Below the pieces are notes generated by a model that was not told where the DNA came from, ran no database searches, and saw nothing but the letters and a program-made list of their open reading frames with translations. Shown piece by piece: positions 38,058 to 47,453 of a stretch of DNA of 64,000 nucleotides; position 1 is the stretch's first letter; every line of letters starts with the position of its first letter. The translations under genes were made by a program, and so were the position numbers. Source of the stretch: Leptospira biflexa (GTDB lineage: Bacteria > Spirochaetota > Spirochaetia > Treponematales > Rectinemataceae); NCBI GenBank assembly GCA_020721875.1, contig DYLX01000007.1:1-64000 (forward strand), in the 5' to 3' direction.

Positions 38058-38411
38058 ATGGCAACAGATACATTTTTTTCGAAATGGCATGGTCTCGAGA
38101 GAAGCAACATTACCTGGTATCCCACCGTCGATCCGGCAAAATGCACGGGTTGCGGTCTCTGCGTGGTGACATGTGGTGAAAAGCGAAACGTGTTCGGGTT
38201 TGATAAAGCCGCCAATACAGTGGTCGTGCTTTATCCCGACCACTGTATGGTGGGCTGCAACAACTGCATGGTGGGCTGTCTTTGGAACGCGATAAGCTTT
38301 CCTGATGAGCGGATCGTTCGCGAGCTGGCAAAAACGATCGCACCCGAGCAGATCAAAAAGGAACTCGATGCCAAATTGACCGCGAATCCGGAATTGCGTA
38401 TCAACGAGTAA
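38058..38411 (+). CDS. 4Fe-4S ferredoxin-like protein, Cys paralogue
   Basis: 117 residues from ATG 38058 (GAAGG upstream); an earlier in-frame ATG at 38016 lies inside the preceding gene and has no ribosome site. Two cluster motifs: Cys29, 32, 35, 39 (CTGCGLCVVTC) and Cys63, 67, 70, 74 (CMVGCNNCMVGC). The second motif is CxxxCxxCxxxC, not the ordinary CxxCxxC, and so is its paralogue's. Starts ten bases after the selenoprotein gene, so the two are cotranscribed and probably arose by tandem duplication. Confidence 0.88.
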   Translation: MATDTFFSKWHGLERSNITWYPTVDPAKCTGCGLCVVTCGEKRNVFGFDKAANTVVVLYPDHCMVGCNNCMVGCLWNAISFPDERIVRELAKTIAPEQIKKELDAKLTANPELRINE

Positions 38412-38455
38412 TCACAATCCCTTTTTCGCGCATCGTGGACTTCTCTGTGTGGCGT

Positions 38456-38890
38456 TTATTCCTTTGCGATTTTTACTTCGACATTGGTATCCGCGCGGAT
38501 ATTGTCCGTCACAGGGCAACGATTCTCGGTCTCTTTGAGCCATTCCTCGATTTGCGCATCCGAGGCGCCTTCAAAGTCAGGCACAATGTTTACAAGAATT
38601 TTTTGGAAACCTGCCCTCTCTTCAAAAGAACAGCCGAGAAATGTGCATGGATTCATCACACCTTCGATGCGGATTTTCATTCCATGTAAATTCAAGCCCC
38701 GTTGCTTCGCGACTTCATGCCCCGTCACATTGAGACAACCCGCAAGAGCCATAAGGAGCATTTGTACGGGAGACGGCCCCTGATCGGTTCCTCCAAGTGA
38801 TTTCGGTTCGTCGATTACCACTGTAAATTTTCCGGACTTAAGATTTATTTTTGTCGGATTTTCACTCTCGCCTGTAATGAGCACTTTCAT
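38456..38890 (-). CDS. OsmC-family protein
   Basis: 144 residues, the full OsmC length. Two conserved cysteines are in place: Cys in LMALAGCLNVTGHEVA (~residue 52) and Cys in ENRCPVTDNI (~128). OsmC/Ohr proteins reduce organic hydroperoxides with these thiols, though many relatives have unknown roles. It has an additional CTFLGC pair around residue 82. Convergent with the ferredoxin pair. Its promoter is the TTGATG-N17-TGTAAT at 38905-38933. Confidence 0.87.
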   Translation of the reverse strand: MKVLITGESENPTKINLKSGKFTVVIDEPKSLGGTDQGPSPVQMLLMALAGCLNVTGHEVAKQRGLNLHGMKIRIEGVMNPCTFLGCSFEERAGFQKILVNIVPDFEGASDAQIEEWLKETENRCPVTDNIRADTNVEVKIAKE

Positions 38891-38904
38891 CTCGCGTTTT
38901 GTTT

Positions 38905-38967
38905 ATTACATGATTACTCCTATACAACATCAATTCTCTTAAAACATCTATATATAATAATATAGAT
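38905..38967 (-). promoter_or_regulatory. OsmC-gene promoter and AT-rich inverted repeat
   Basis: On the minus strand TTGATG (38928-38933) and TGTAAT (38905-38910) are 17 bases apart. Just upstream is a perfect inverted repeat ATCTATAT-N6-ATATAGAT (38946-38967), a possible regulator site. Confidence 0.45.
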
Positions 38968-39302
38968 ATTTTCGAAATGAATCAATGTTTCACAACAATG
39001 AAAAAATTCACGACTTATGTATAAATCTCCGGATTGAGACAGTCGCGAGGATTCTTAAGGTCCAGCAGCCTACCTACTATTATAAAGACGTAAAAAAATA
39101 TATTTTAAAATGCTTCTATGCACAGAAACTCGAGTGATAGGCTTATGAATACCACCATGAAGGGCCCACAAAAATTATTCTTTGATAAATATGTCCTCAC
39201 AAAGGGGCTTTCTCGAGTTTGTACACTAATAATTGGAGCGAGTAGCACAAACCGTGACACTAGACAAGTCAAGTTGAAGCAGCAGTTTTAAGATGAATAT
39301 GC
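38968..39302. other. AT-rich intergenic region with inverted repeats
   Basis: No gene seen. AAACTCGAG at 39126-39134 and CTCGAGTTT at 39212-39220 are inverted copies about 78 bases apart, each adjoined by a TG(C/T)ACA-like sequence, and both flanked by CTA. This could be a small non-autonomous element of about 105 bases; evidence is thin. Confidence 0.3.
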
Positions 39303-40115
39303 TTACCCCAATGCAACATCAAGAAACATCATCACGGCAAAACCTATCATTCCTCCAATTGTGGAGAAATCTGAACTCCCATGCTGTTGCGCTTCCGGTA
39401 TTAATTCTTCAATAACCACATATATCATTGCGCCAGCAGCAAATGATAGCGCATAAGGGAGTATTGGCTGAACAGTTATAACTAATAATGCGCCCAATAC
39501 GCCTCCAATAGGTTCAACAAGCCCAGAGGCCTGGCCAAATATAAAACTTTTAAATCTCGATATACCTTCTCTGCGAAGAGGGATGGAAACAGCAGCACCT
39601 TCCGGGAAATTCTGAATCCCGATTCCAAGCGCAAGAGCTACTGCAGCTCCAAATGTTGCAGATGATCCCGCAATCCCAATTGCACCAAAAGCAACACCGA
39701 CCGCTAAACCTTCAGGAATATTATGGAGAGTTATCGCTGTTACAAGAAGTGTGCTTCTCTGCCATGATGTTTTTATACCTTCCGCTTTATTTGTCTCGAG
39801 TCCTATATGGAGGTGTGGTAATAAGCGATCAATAAGAAAAAGAAATAGACCGCCACCAAGAAATCCTGTAATTGCTGGAATAACAGGAGAAACACCCGCA
39901 GCTTCAGCCATAGCAATGGCTGGATTTAATAATGACCAAAAACTTGCTGCTATCATCACTCCAGCAGCAAATCCTAACATCGCATTAAGAATTTTCTGAT
40001 TAATACTTTTGAAGAAAAAAACTAACGCAGCACCCAATGCTGTAACGCCCCATGTAAATAGTGTCGCAAAAAATGCTAGCAGTATTGGATTCGATGCCTT
40101 AAAAGAATTAATCAT
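39303..40115 (-). CDS. ZIP-family metal transporter
   Basis: 270 residues, about eight helices. Metal-site blocks are intact: HNIPEGLAVGVAFG (helix 4) and GIGIQNFPEGAAVSIPL (helix 5), with the usual His/Glu/Asn residues. Imports zinc or another divalent metal. AGGAGGAAAAT precedes the ATG. Codon use and base composition are clearly more AT-rich than in the flanking genes, and a decayed transposase lies just upstream, so transfer is likely. Confidence 0.88.
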   Translation of the reverse strand: MINSFKASNPILLAFFATLFTWGVTALGAALVFFFKSINQKILNAMLGFAAGVMIAASFWSLLNPAIAMAEAAGVSPVIPAITGFLGGGLFLFLIDRLLPHLHIGLETNKAEGIKTSWQRSTLLVTAITLHNIPEGLAVGVAFGAIGIAGSSATFGAAVALALGIGIQNFPEGAAVSIPLRREGISRFKSFIFGQASGLVEPIGGVLGALLVITVQPILPYALSFAAGAMIYVVIEELIPEAQQHGSSDFSTIGGMIGFAVMMFLDVALG

Positions 40116-40225
40116 ATTTTCCTCCTAAGGTAGTATCAAGCTCTTTCTGTATATTGGTGGAGGTTTAAAGCGTTGGGCTGATCCGCTCTTCCATGTATTA
40201 AACCAGAACTTAAAGAAGGAACCGA

Positions 40226-40892
40226 ATGGCCCACCACATCAAGAGTAGCATCATCGAAGAGCTTTTGAAAGTGCTGACCCTGCAGGAACCAAATAGCCTT
40301 AGGATCACACTTAAAATGTTCCTGGACGCCGCCATAAAGGCAAAATAGGAGCAGGTACTGAAAACCGGGCACTACGAAAGGAGCGATAAATTAGGAAGCA
40401 TACCGAAAGGGGTACAAAAACAACACTGTCTCGGCACGGCTGGGCAAGGGTCACCGTACAGGTGCCGCAGGTCCGGGGTGGAGTGCCATTTTATCCCAAC
40501 AGCCTTAAGTATGACCATGTACGGCAGGCTAACACCGTCGCATCAAGCGCTGTATTGATTGGGATGGAAATAATATACGAAGGCCAATGCGAGTTATTCG
40601 GCGTATCGGTATCCCTGAGCGAAGCCGAGACGCACTGGCGACAGTTTTTGCAATCGCTCATGGAGCAAGGCATGCACGATTTCCCAGGCACCCACCACTC
40701 ACTGGCGCATGCTCTGGACAATAAACATGGTCAAGCTATTAAATAGAGAAATCAAAAAAAAGGGCCAAGATCGCAAGTATATTCCCGAACCCGGAATCTG
40801 CTTTGCGACTACCCGCAGCGATGCTCACGGAAACATCGGAACAGTGGCTTGATGGCAAACGGTATCTACCGACTGAAAAGACCCTTTTGTGA
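40226..40892 (+). pseudogene. Decayed IS256-family transposase
   Basis: Fragments in three frames match an IS256-type transposase in order: MAHHIKSSIIEELL at 40226, TGHYERSDK and VQVPQVRGGVPFYPNSL (40450s), VSLSEAETHWRQFLQSLMEQGMHD (40605-40676) and the C-terminal RAKIASIFPNPESALRL plus ETSEQWLDGKRYL ending at TGA 40892. The span is about half the usual ~1.2 kb, so it has lost internal sequence besides stops (TAG near 40346) and frameshifts. No intact terminal repeats were identified. Confidence 0.75.
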
Positions 40893-40937
40893 ATGTACAG
40901 AAGAAAGCTTGACTAATCAGTATTGCTTCAATTATAT

Positions 40938-40960
40938 GAGGCGATTTCATAAATCGCCTC
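40938..40960 (+). other. Perfect hairpin upstream of the TldD gene
   Basis: GAGGCGATTT-CAT-AAATCGCCTC: ten pairs and a three-base loop, 70 bases before the start of the next gene. A TTGACT at 40909 with TATA-like sequence 17-18 bases on could place it at the 5' end of the message; it may otherwise terminate read-through. Confidence 0.45.
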
Positions 40961-41030
40961 TCTGGTATAGAATTTTTTCAACATTGTAGCTTGAACATGA
41001 GCGGCTGTGCGCCGCCTTGAGAGGAGTATT

Positions 41031-42518
41031 ATGCAACAACGAACTCACAGTTCCTTTCTTCTTGCGGTAAAACCGCAACTCACCGATATCATCTCGCAGC
41101 TTACATTGCACTTCGATTACATCAGCGTGCTTGCAACCGACGATCGTGGGCTATCGTACTCTGCCCTTCCCGGAGAAACGCGTACCTCTGAACCAATGTG
41201 GGTACAGAGAGGATTTGTCTTTAGGGCGCAACGCGGCGGGAAGGTAGCCGAATACGCCTGCGCGGTGCTCCCGGGCACCCAACATGCAGGCGCTGCAGCG
41301 GAAGTTAACCTTACCGCGGGTGTCGGCGCTACAACAAGCACACTCGCTACTCAGGCTAATCACGCGGCTGATACTATCCGTGCCCGCCTCGATGCCCTCC
41401 TCGCCGACCCCTCTCTCATCGAGTTTCCCCAGATTCCCGATGAGCCCGCGGTCGCCCAGTACCTTGGTGAAATCGAGGAAGATCCCTTTGCGGCTAACCC
41501 AGAAGAAGTGCTGAGCCGCCTGGCATCCCTGCGCGAAAAGCTCACCGACGGCAAAGTAGTCGTCATGGCGCAGGCGCGTTATGAATGCGTGGATGTCTCA
41601 CGAATGTTCATTTCGCCACACCGTTCTCTCATGCAAAGCTTCTTGTGGTCGCAGGCATATCTCTTTGGCGTGGCTCGTCGCGGTCAGATGTCGAAAATGT
41701 CGTACAGGCCCGCTTCCGGTCGTAAGGGCCTTGAAATTCTTCGAACAATCGAAACCTCTGTCCCTGAGCTTGCTCAAGAGCTTGCCGACCTTCTTGATGC
41801 AGTCCCCATGGAACCAGGCGAGTACGAAGTGATTCTCGACCCCGACATGGCGGGCACGCTCGCGCACGAGGCATTCGGACACGGCGTTGAAACCGACATG
41901 TTTTTCAAAAAGCGCGCACGTGCGATCGAATATATGGGTAAACGCGTGGGATCGGATCTGGTTACGATGTACGATGGCGCGGCCGAAGTCGATCAAACAG
42001 GATCCTTCCTCTTCGACGATGAAGGTGTGTTCGCTTCCAAAACCCTCATCATCGACAAGGGTATCTTGAGAAGCGGCATCTCGGATACGCTTTCGGCGCT
42101 CGCGCTTGGAATCCCGCGCACCGGCAACGGTCGCCGGGAGGCCTTTTCGCATAAAGCCTACGCGCGCATGACAAATACGTACTTTGCGCCGGGAACTTCC
42201 ACCCTCGAAGAGATGATTGCCTCAGTCAAGCATGGCTGGCAGCTCTCCCAACTCAATTCGGGTATGGAAGATCCGCGCAATTGGGGAATTCAACTCATCT
42301 GCATGGTCGGACGCGAGATCAAAGATGGCAAATTCACAGGCCGCGTTGCAAGCCCCGTTGTCTGCTCTGGCTACGTACCCGATGTGCTCTCTGCGGTGAG
42401 CATGGTATCGAGCGATTTTGAGCTTGGCGGATCTGGAGCCTGTGGCAAGGGTCACAAGGAGTACGCAAAGGTCTCTTCCGGCGGGCCCTATGTTAAAACA
42501 AGAATGAGGTTAGGATGA
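41031..42518 (+). CDS. tldD: TldD/PmbA-family metalloprotease, TldD-type
   Basis: 495 residues from ATG 41031 (GAGAGGAG upstream). The zinc-binding HEAFGHGVE (HExxxH, ~residue 282) identifies the catalytic TldD subunit, and the C terminus ends with the typical GSGACGKGHKEYAKVSSGGP region. TldD and its partner form a protease that removes unfolded or leader peptides. Overlaps the next gene by four bases. Confidence 0.88.
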   Translation: MQQRTHSSFLLAVKPQLTDIISQLTLHFDYISVLATDDRGLSYSALPGETRTSEPMWVQRGFVFRAQRGGKVAEYACAVLPGTQHAGAAAEVNLTAGVGATTSTLATQANHAADTIRARLDALLADPSLIEFPQIPDEPAVAQYLGEIEEDPFAANPEEVLSRLASLREKLTDGKVVVMAQARYECVDVSRMFISPHRSLMQSFLWSQAYLFGVARRGQMSKMSYRPASGRKGLEILRTIETSVPELAQELADLLDAVPMEPGEYEVILDPDMAGTLAHEAFGHGVETDMFFKKRARAIEYMGKRVGSDLVTMYDGAAEVDQTGSFLFDDEGVFASKTLIIDKGILRSGISDTLSALALGIPRTGNGRREAFSHKAYARMTNTYFAPGTSTLEEMIASVKHGWQLSQLNSGMEDPRNWGIQLICMVGREIKDGKFTGRVASPVVCSGYVPDVLSAVSMVSSDFELGGSGACGKGHKEYAKVSSGGPYVKTRMRLG

Positions 42519-43900
42519 TGATCCAAACAATTCGCGAGGCCATCGCCTCGATAAATATGAAGGACTCAGTAAAGATCGCTGATTGGCGCCTCGTTGAACA
42601 CGACATTTCACGCCAGGAGCGTTACTATGTCGCCGGCCGCGCCGAGCAGGCACGTACTGTCGACGATCTCAGCTACTCGCTCACCGTATATGTCGACAGC
42701 GTTCAATCCGATACAAAATTCCGAGGCGACGCGACAATCTCGCTGCAACCCAGCCTTTCGGCGGCGGAATGCGCCTCAAAGATCCGCCGGGCGGTTGTAG
42801 CGGCGTCTAAGTCGCACAATTCCTGGTTCGCTCTGCCTGAGCCCAGCGCGCCTAAAGTCGTGCTGCCTGTTTCCGGCTTTGAAGCCCTCTCCCCCGCCGA
42901 TCAGGTCGAAGTGGCGCGCGTAGCGTTTTTTTCGGCCGCCACGCAATTCGAAGGTTCCGCGCGCATCAATGCCCTCGAGCTCTTCATTACCCGTGAAAAG
43001 CGGCGCCTCCTCAACTCGCGCGGCATCGATTACCCCTCGGTAGTCTGGAGGGGTTACAGCGAATTTGTGGTCGAGGCGGATAGCCCCACGGGCACGGTCG
43101 AGCTCTTCGACGATATCGAGTTTTCCGAACCCGATCCTGCGCGACTCGCCAGTACCATCGCCACGCGCCTGGCCCAAGTCCGCGACCGCGCGCGCGCCGT
43201 CCCTATGCCCCAGCTGCGCGACCTTCCCCTCATCCTGCGCGGAAAAGAGGCCGAGGAAGCATTTGCATGGTTCTATGGCAACTCGCGCACCGAAACAATT
43301 TACTCCAAGTCCTCGGCGTTCGAGGTCGGCAAAAGTGTTCAGGGCGGCGCTCCCAGCAACGCGACCGGCGTAGTGGGTTCTTCGAGCGCCGCCGGTGCAA
43401 CCACCGCGCTGGTCCTCGAGCCGCTCGATCTTTGGGCCGAGCCAGTCATAGAGGGGCTTCCCTCGTCCACCGCTTTCGATCCCGACGGTTTCGCGCTCGA
43501 GCGCACGGAGGTCATCCAAGGAGGCATCCTCAAAACTCTCACAGGCTCGATTCGTCACGCGGATTGGCTCGGGGTTGCGCGCAAGGGCGCCTTCCCGCTC
43601 TTCTCGGTATCACCTGGCTCAATGCGCCTTGAGGAGATGCACACGGCGCCTTATCTCGAGCCGGTCATGTTCAGCGACTTCCGGCTTGATCCAGTAACAG
43701 GCGACTTCGGCGCAGAAATCCGCCTCGCGTACTATTTCGATGGCAAGAATGTAATCCCCGTCAGCGGTGGATCGATCTCCGGTTCGCTTGGCGCCCTCAG
43801 CACAACTATGCGTCGCAGCGTTGAAACCGAAGTCGCAAGCCACTCGCGCTGCCCTATCGCGCTGATGCTCACCGGTGTCACAATTACTGGCAGCGCTTAA
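42515..43900 (+). CDS. TldD/PmbA-family protein, PmbA (TldE)-type partner
   Basis: 461 residues with the same fold as its neighbour but no HExxxH, as expected for the non-catalytic TldE/PmbA subunit. N-terminal domain to ~150, barrel region with VELFDDIEFSEPD and a late GGSISGSLGAL motif. Translational coupling to TldD (overlap of four bases) supports a heterodimer. A terminator follows at once. Confidence 0.85.
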   Translation: MMIQTIREAIASINMKDSVKIADWRLVEHDISRQERYYVAGRAEQARTVDDLSYSLTVYVDSVQSDTKFRGDATISLQPSLSAAECASKIRRAVVAASKSHNSWFALPEPSAPKVVLPVSGFEALSPADQVEVARVAFFSAATQFEGSARINALELFITREKRRLLNSRGIDYPSVVWRGYSEFVVEADSPTGTVELFDDIEFSEPDPARLASTIATRLAQVRDRARAVPMPQLRDLPLILRGKEAEEAFAWFYGNSRTETIYSKSSAFEVGKSVQGGAPSNATGVVGSSSAAGATTALVLEPLDLWAEPVIEGLPSSTAFDPDGFALERTEVIQGGILKTLTGSIRHADWLGVARKGAFPLFSVSPGSMRLEEMHTAPYLEPVMFSDFRLDPVTGDFGAEIRLAYYFDGKNVIPVSGGSISGSLGALSTTMRRSVETEVASHSRCPIALMLTGVTITGSA

Positions 43901-43909
43901 AAAGAACAG

Positions 43910-43940
43910 GGGCTCCCTCGAACGGAGCCCTTTTTTTTTT
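43910..43940 (+). terminator. Rho-independent terminator after the TldD/PmbA pair
   Basis: GGGCTCC-CTCGAAC-GGAGCCC (43910-43930), followed by ten T. Confidence 0.9.
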
Positions 43941-43998
43941 GCGGTTACATGTACACTACGCGCGCTGCGCCGCAGTGCGCTGCGCCGCACTGCCAGTC

Positions 43999-45189
43999 TC
44001 AGCCGATCGCCTTCCGGAGCGCTTCGACCCTGTCGGTTTTTTCCCATGAAAAACTGTCGCGCCCAAAGTGCCCGTAGGCTGCGGTTGCGCGGTAGATGGG
44101 GTTTTTAAGCTGCAGTGTCTCCACAATGCCGTGTGGCGTCAGATCGAACACCTTTAAAATCGCCCGCTCGATTGCGCTCTCGTCGACCTTCGCTGTTCCA
44201 AAGGTTTCCACAAGCACGGAAATTGGCTCGGGTACACCAATCGCGTAGGCTACCTCGAGCTCGCAGCGCTCGGCGAGTCCCGCCGCGACCACATTCTTCG
44301 CGATGTAGCGCGCCATATAGGCCGCCGAGCGGTCTACTTTCGATGGATCCTTGCCCGAAAAGGCGCCGCCACCATGTCGCCCCATCCCACCATAGCTGTC
44401 GACCATGATCTTTCGGCCGGTAAGTCCTGTATCGCCCGCCGGTCCGCCAATCACAAATCGACCCGTAGGATTTATAAAGTACTTCGTGTTCGCGTCGATG
44501 AGTCCTGTCGGCCCCAGCACTGGCAGAATAACCTTGTCGATCAGTGTCTGCCGAATCTCCTCATAGCTGAGCGCGTGGCCGGCTCCGTTTGTTTCATCGT
44601 GCTGTTGTGAAAGCACCACAGCAGAAACGCGTACGGGTTTGTGGCCATCGTACTCCACCGTCACTTGGCTCTTTCCATCGGGGCGCATCCAGGCAATTTC
44701 TCGAGCTTTGCGCACCGAAGATGCGCGCTGCAGAATCTTGTGGGCGAGAATGATGGGTGTAGGCATCAGCTCGGGCGTCTCGTCGCACGCGAAACCGAAC
44801 ATCATGCCTTGATCTCCGGCGCCCTGCTTCCCCTCGTACTCTTTAAGACCGTGCCCCTCGACACCCCGCGCAATGTCGGGCGATTGATTGTGGATTGAGT
44901 TGAGCACGGCCATCGATGCCCAATCAAGACCATAGGCGGGATTGTCGTAGCCGATGTCGCGCACCACAGATCTCGCCACCTCTTGGATGTCCACATAAGT
45001 TCGCGTGGTTATCTCTCCACCAACGAGCACCAAGCCCGTTGTCGTGAAACACTCACATGCGACATGGCTGTGCTTGTCCTTCGCGAGGCAGGCGTCAAGT
45101 ACGGCATCTGAAATTTGATCGCAGATCTTGTCGGGATGTCCTTCGGACACTGATTCGGAAGTAAACGGACGCAGAAGAGTTTGACTCAT
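43999..45189 (-). CDS. metK: S-adenosylmethionine synthetase
   Basis: 396 residues from the ATG at 45189, preceded by GAGGG; two earlier in-frame ATG-like readings are not supported by homology. Signature sequences: [16 protein letters not shown] near the N terminus, [15 protein letters not shown] (ATP-binding, ~115) and [19 protein letters not shown] (~270). Makes SAM from methionine and ATP. It is monocistronic with a 95-base leader that folds. Confidence 0.97.
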   Translation of the reverse strand: MSQTLLRPFTSESVSEGHPDKICDQISDAVLDACLAKDKHSHVACECFTTTGLVLVGGEITTRTYVDIQEVARSVVRDIGYDNPAYGLDWASMAVLNSIHNQSPDIARGVEGHGLKEYEGKQGAGDQGMMFGFACDETPELMPTPIILAHKILQRASSVRKAREIAWMRPDGKSQVTVEYDGHKPVRVSAVVLSQQHDETNGAGHALSYEEIRQTLIDKVILPVLGPTGLIDANTKYFINPTGRFVIGGPAGDTGLTGRKIMVDSYGGMGRHGGGAFSGKDPSKVDRSAAYMARYIAKNVVAAGLAERCELEVAYAIGVPEPISVLVETFGTAKVDESAIERAILKVFDLTPHGIVETLQLKNPIYRATAAYGHFGRDSFSWEKTDRVEALRKAIG

Positions 45190-45319
45190 TTGAGCCCTCT
45201 TTAGCATGAATTTCTTGCCCGCCCGCAATTCGGATAACTCGGCGGGACCAGACCACTTGGAAGACTTCTGCTGGCCTAGTTTTCTGCGAAAGTGTAGTGA
45301 CGCGACTATGCTTGGTCAA
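45190..45319 (-). promoter_or_regulatory. metK promoter and structured leader
   Basis: TTGACC (45314-45319), 17-base spacer, TACACT (45291-45296) on the minus strand; transcription should begin near 45284. The ~95-base leader can form a stem GGCCAG / CTGGTC enclosing GAAG/CTTC, then a second stem CCCGCC / GGCGGG with an AU-rich loop. Such a leader on metK suggests SAM-dependent control, but I could not match a known riboswitch core. Confidence 0.5.
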
Positions 45320-45376
45320 GCCTCCTGCTCACACCTTATTTCACTATTTCATATCCAGCAAATACTTTCCGATACT

Positions 45377-46465
45377 ATGGATATGGGATTTTCACAGGCT
45401 AGGTTAGAGTCGATTACATACGCGAGGCGCGCGCTCGCGTTCGCGCTCTTCCTTGTCGCAATCCAAGCGGTGTCCGCCCTCGTATCCGCTCCTCCTCTCC
45501 TCGGGAAGGCGGGTTCAAGCGCACGCCAAAGCGTGACCCGCGCCGCCGAATCTTACCTCGGCACGCCCTACCGCTTCGGCGGCACCTCGAAGTCTGGAAT
45601 CGATTGCTCAGGCCTCGTATATAGGGCGTTTCTGCAGGGTACAGGCTTCAAGGTCCCACGCACCGTCGATACGCTCGCACGGTGGGTGCTTCCAATTCCT
45701 TTCAGCGATCTCGCTCCCGGCGACCTTGTGTTCTTTACGCTCAACGCATCCTCGGGCAACATTTCGCAAGCAGCATTCAAGCAGATTTCGATTCCTCAGA
45801 ACGTCGCATATCTCTCAAAGGCCGATCATGTCGGGATTTACCTTGGCGATGGCCTCTTTATTCATTCGGCGAGCTCTGGTTCAAAAACCGGTGTCATCAA
45901 GAGTTCCATCCACGAAGAAAGCTGGAGCCACAGATATCTCTTCGCTGGTCGTGCACTCCCCGCTTCCGCCTTCTCTGGATTCGCCCTTGATGGGGGATTC
46001 GGCCTCAACCTCTCCCAGCTCGAAAATATCTCCGGAGGCTTGGACGCAATTGTCCGAGGGGCATCTGGGTGGGGTGAGCTCTCCCTCCCTCTTTTCAACA
46101 ATTTTTCTATCGGAGTGCGCGCGAGTGTCTCCTGGGACAGGTCGCTTGGCACACTGCGCCTGCCCTTCGAACTCGATATTGGACAAATTTCTGGAATTTC
46201 CGCATTCGCAGGTCCTGCATTCACCTTTGGAAGCGCGATGCTCGATGGTCGTGGCTACACTCCAGCGCACTCTATCCTCGGCACTGTCGGCCTGCGCTGG
46301 TCACCCATCATTTTTTCGTCTGGGGCAGAGAGATTCGGAAGCTACTTCGAAGTCCGCTACGACAACTACTCAGCGCTCCCTGGCCAGGAGAGCGCGTTCA
46401 ATACCGATCTAAAAGCCTGCCTTTCTTTCAGCATCGGTCTGCGCCTCCGAAGCGTTCGGTATTAA
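45377..46465 (+). CDS. Secreted NlpC/P60 endopeptidase with C-terminal beta-rich domain
   Basis: 362 residues from ATG 45377 (a second ATG is six bases on; neither has a good ribosome site). Hydrophobic signal segment AFALFLVAIQAVSALVSA, then an NlpC/P60 domain: Cys in GIDCSGLVYRAF (~73), His in KADHVGIYLGDG and a later polar His (FIHSAS). These cut peptide bonds in peptidoglycan. The last ~170 residues are strand-rich with alternating hydrophobics, resembling an outer-membrane or surface beta domain. Confidence 0.82.
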   Translation: MDMGFSQARLESITYARRALAFALFLVAIQAVSALVSAPPLLGKAGSSARQSVTRAAESYLGTPYRFGGTSKSGIDCSGLVYRAFLQGTGFKVPRTVDTLARWVLPIPFSDLAPGDLVFFTLNASSGNISQAAFKQISIPQNVAYLSKADHVGIYLGDGLFIHSASSGSKTGVIKSSIHEESWSHRYLFAGRALPASAFSGFALDGGFGLNLSQLENISGGLDAIVRGASGWGELSLPLFNNFSIGVRASVSWDRSLGTLRLPFELDIGQISGISAFAGPAFTFGSAMLDGRGYTPAHSILGTVGLRWSPIIFSSGAERFGSYFEVRYDNYSALPGQESAFNTDLKACLSFSIGLRLRSVRY

Positions 46466-46493
46466 AAAAGAGCCGGCCCCTCGCGGAACCGGC
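46464..46493 (-). terminator. Terminator of the rnf operon
   Basis: On the minus strand GCCGGTTCC-GCGA-GGGGCCGGC makes nine pairs (two G-U), followed by TCTTTTTT. The T run overlaps the stop of the convergent NlpC/P60 gene. Confidence 0.85.
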
Positions 46494-46581
46494 AATCTAT
46501 TGTAAATGCAGAGCGGCTCAGCTATCTGGAACCGACCTGCATAACGGACTTAATCATCCTCATGTTTCGCGCCCATTGCGC

Positions 46582-47442
46582 TTACGCCTGTGCTCCTTCC
46601 ATAACCGGCACCATCTTCTTTGTGCCAAACACATCGGTCTCAAGTAGCTTGTAGCACTTGGTGGGGCACTTCTCCACACAAATTCCACATGACGTGCACT
46701 TCGCGTAATCCGTCACGGGGATTCCGTTCACCATCGAAATTGCGCCTTCGGGGCAGGACTTTACGCAGATTTCACACTTGATGCATCCCACTTTGCAGGT
46801 CTTGATGACACTGGCCTTAAGCGTGGTCCTGTTCGAGCAGAGCACAATAGAACCCACCCTCGAGCGAGGAACGAGTGCCAGTATTTTCTGGGGACACTCT
46901 TCAACGCAGAGACCGCATCCGGTGCAGTTGTCGTAATTCACGTGTGGCAGCCCGTCTTCCCCCATCGCAAGGGCGTCGAATTTACACACAAGTGTACAAT
47001 CGCCCAGGCCTTGGCAGCCATAGGAACAGGTCTTCACACTGCCGGTCGAAAGTTTTGCCGCGCGGCAGGTCTGAATACCATTATACTCGCCTTTGCTGAC
47101 CGTTTTTTCTATCGTACCCTGGCAGAGCAGCACCGCGACCTTATCTTCAGCCGCGCCGCCCCCATCAATACCCATAATCTTTGCGAGAGTCTCGGCAGTT
47201 GCTGATCCGCCAACCGAGCATTTCGTCGTCACTGCCCGCCCCGTTGCTACCGCTTCCGCGTACCCATCGCAGCCGGGGAAACCGCACGCACCGCAGTTTG
47301 CGCCCGGCAGCGCTGCCCTCACCTCATCGATTTTTGGATCGCGCTCAACCTTGAATTTCTGGTTGAAGAACGCAAGCGCGATTCCAATAAGAAAGGCTAG
47401 AATCGCGGAAAAGCCTATCGTTAACAGAATTGTTGCAGCCAT
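46582..47442 (-). CDS. rnfB: Rnf complex subunit RnfB, ferredoxin-type
   Basis: 286 residues: N-terminal membrane anchor (ILLTIGFSAILAFLIGIALAFF), the CGACGFPGC Fe-S domain (~50), a Cys-rich part (CRAAKL...CSYGCQGLGDC) and three ferredoxin motifs (CTGCGLCVEEC, CIKCEICVKSC, CTSCGICVEKC). RnfB is the entry point of electrons from ferredoxin. Last gene of the operon. Confidence 0.95.
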   Translation of the reverse strand: MAATILLTIGFSAILAFLIGIALAFFNQKFKVERDPKIDEVRAALPGANCGACGFPGCDGYAEAVATGRAVTTKCSVGGSATAETLAKIMGIDGGGAAEDKVAVLLCQGTIEKTVSKGEYNGIQTCRAAKLSTGSVKTCSYGCQGLGDCTLVCKFDALAMGEDGLPHVNYDNCTGCGLCVEECPQKILALVPRSRVGSIVLCSNRTTLKASVIKTCKVGCIKCEICVKSCPEGAISMVNGIPVTDYAKCTSCGICVEKCPTKCYKLLETDVFGTKKMVPVMEGAQA

Positions 47443-47453
47443 TTCTATATCCT

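Noticed and set aside
45190..45284. A known SAM riboswitch class
   Set aside because: Stems are present but I could not match the conserved core of a known class, so it is only listed as a structured leader.
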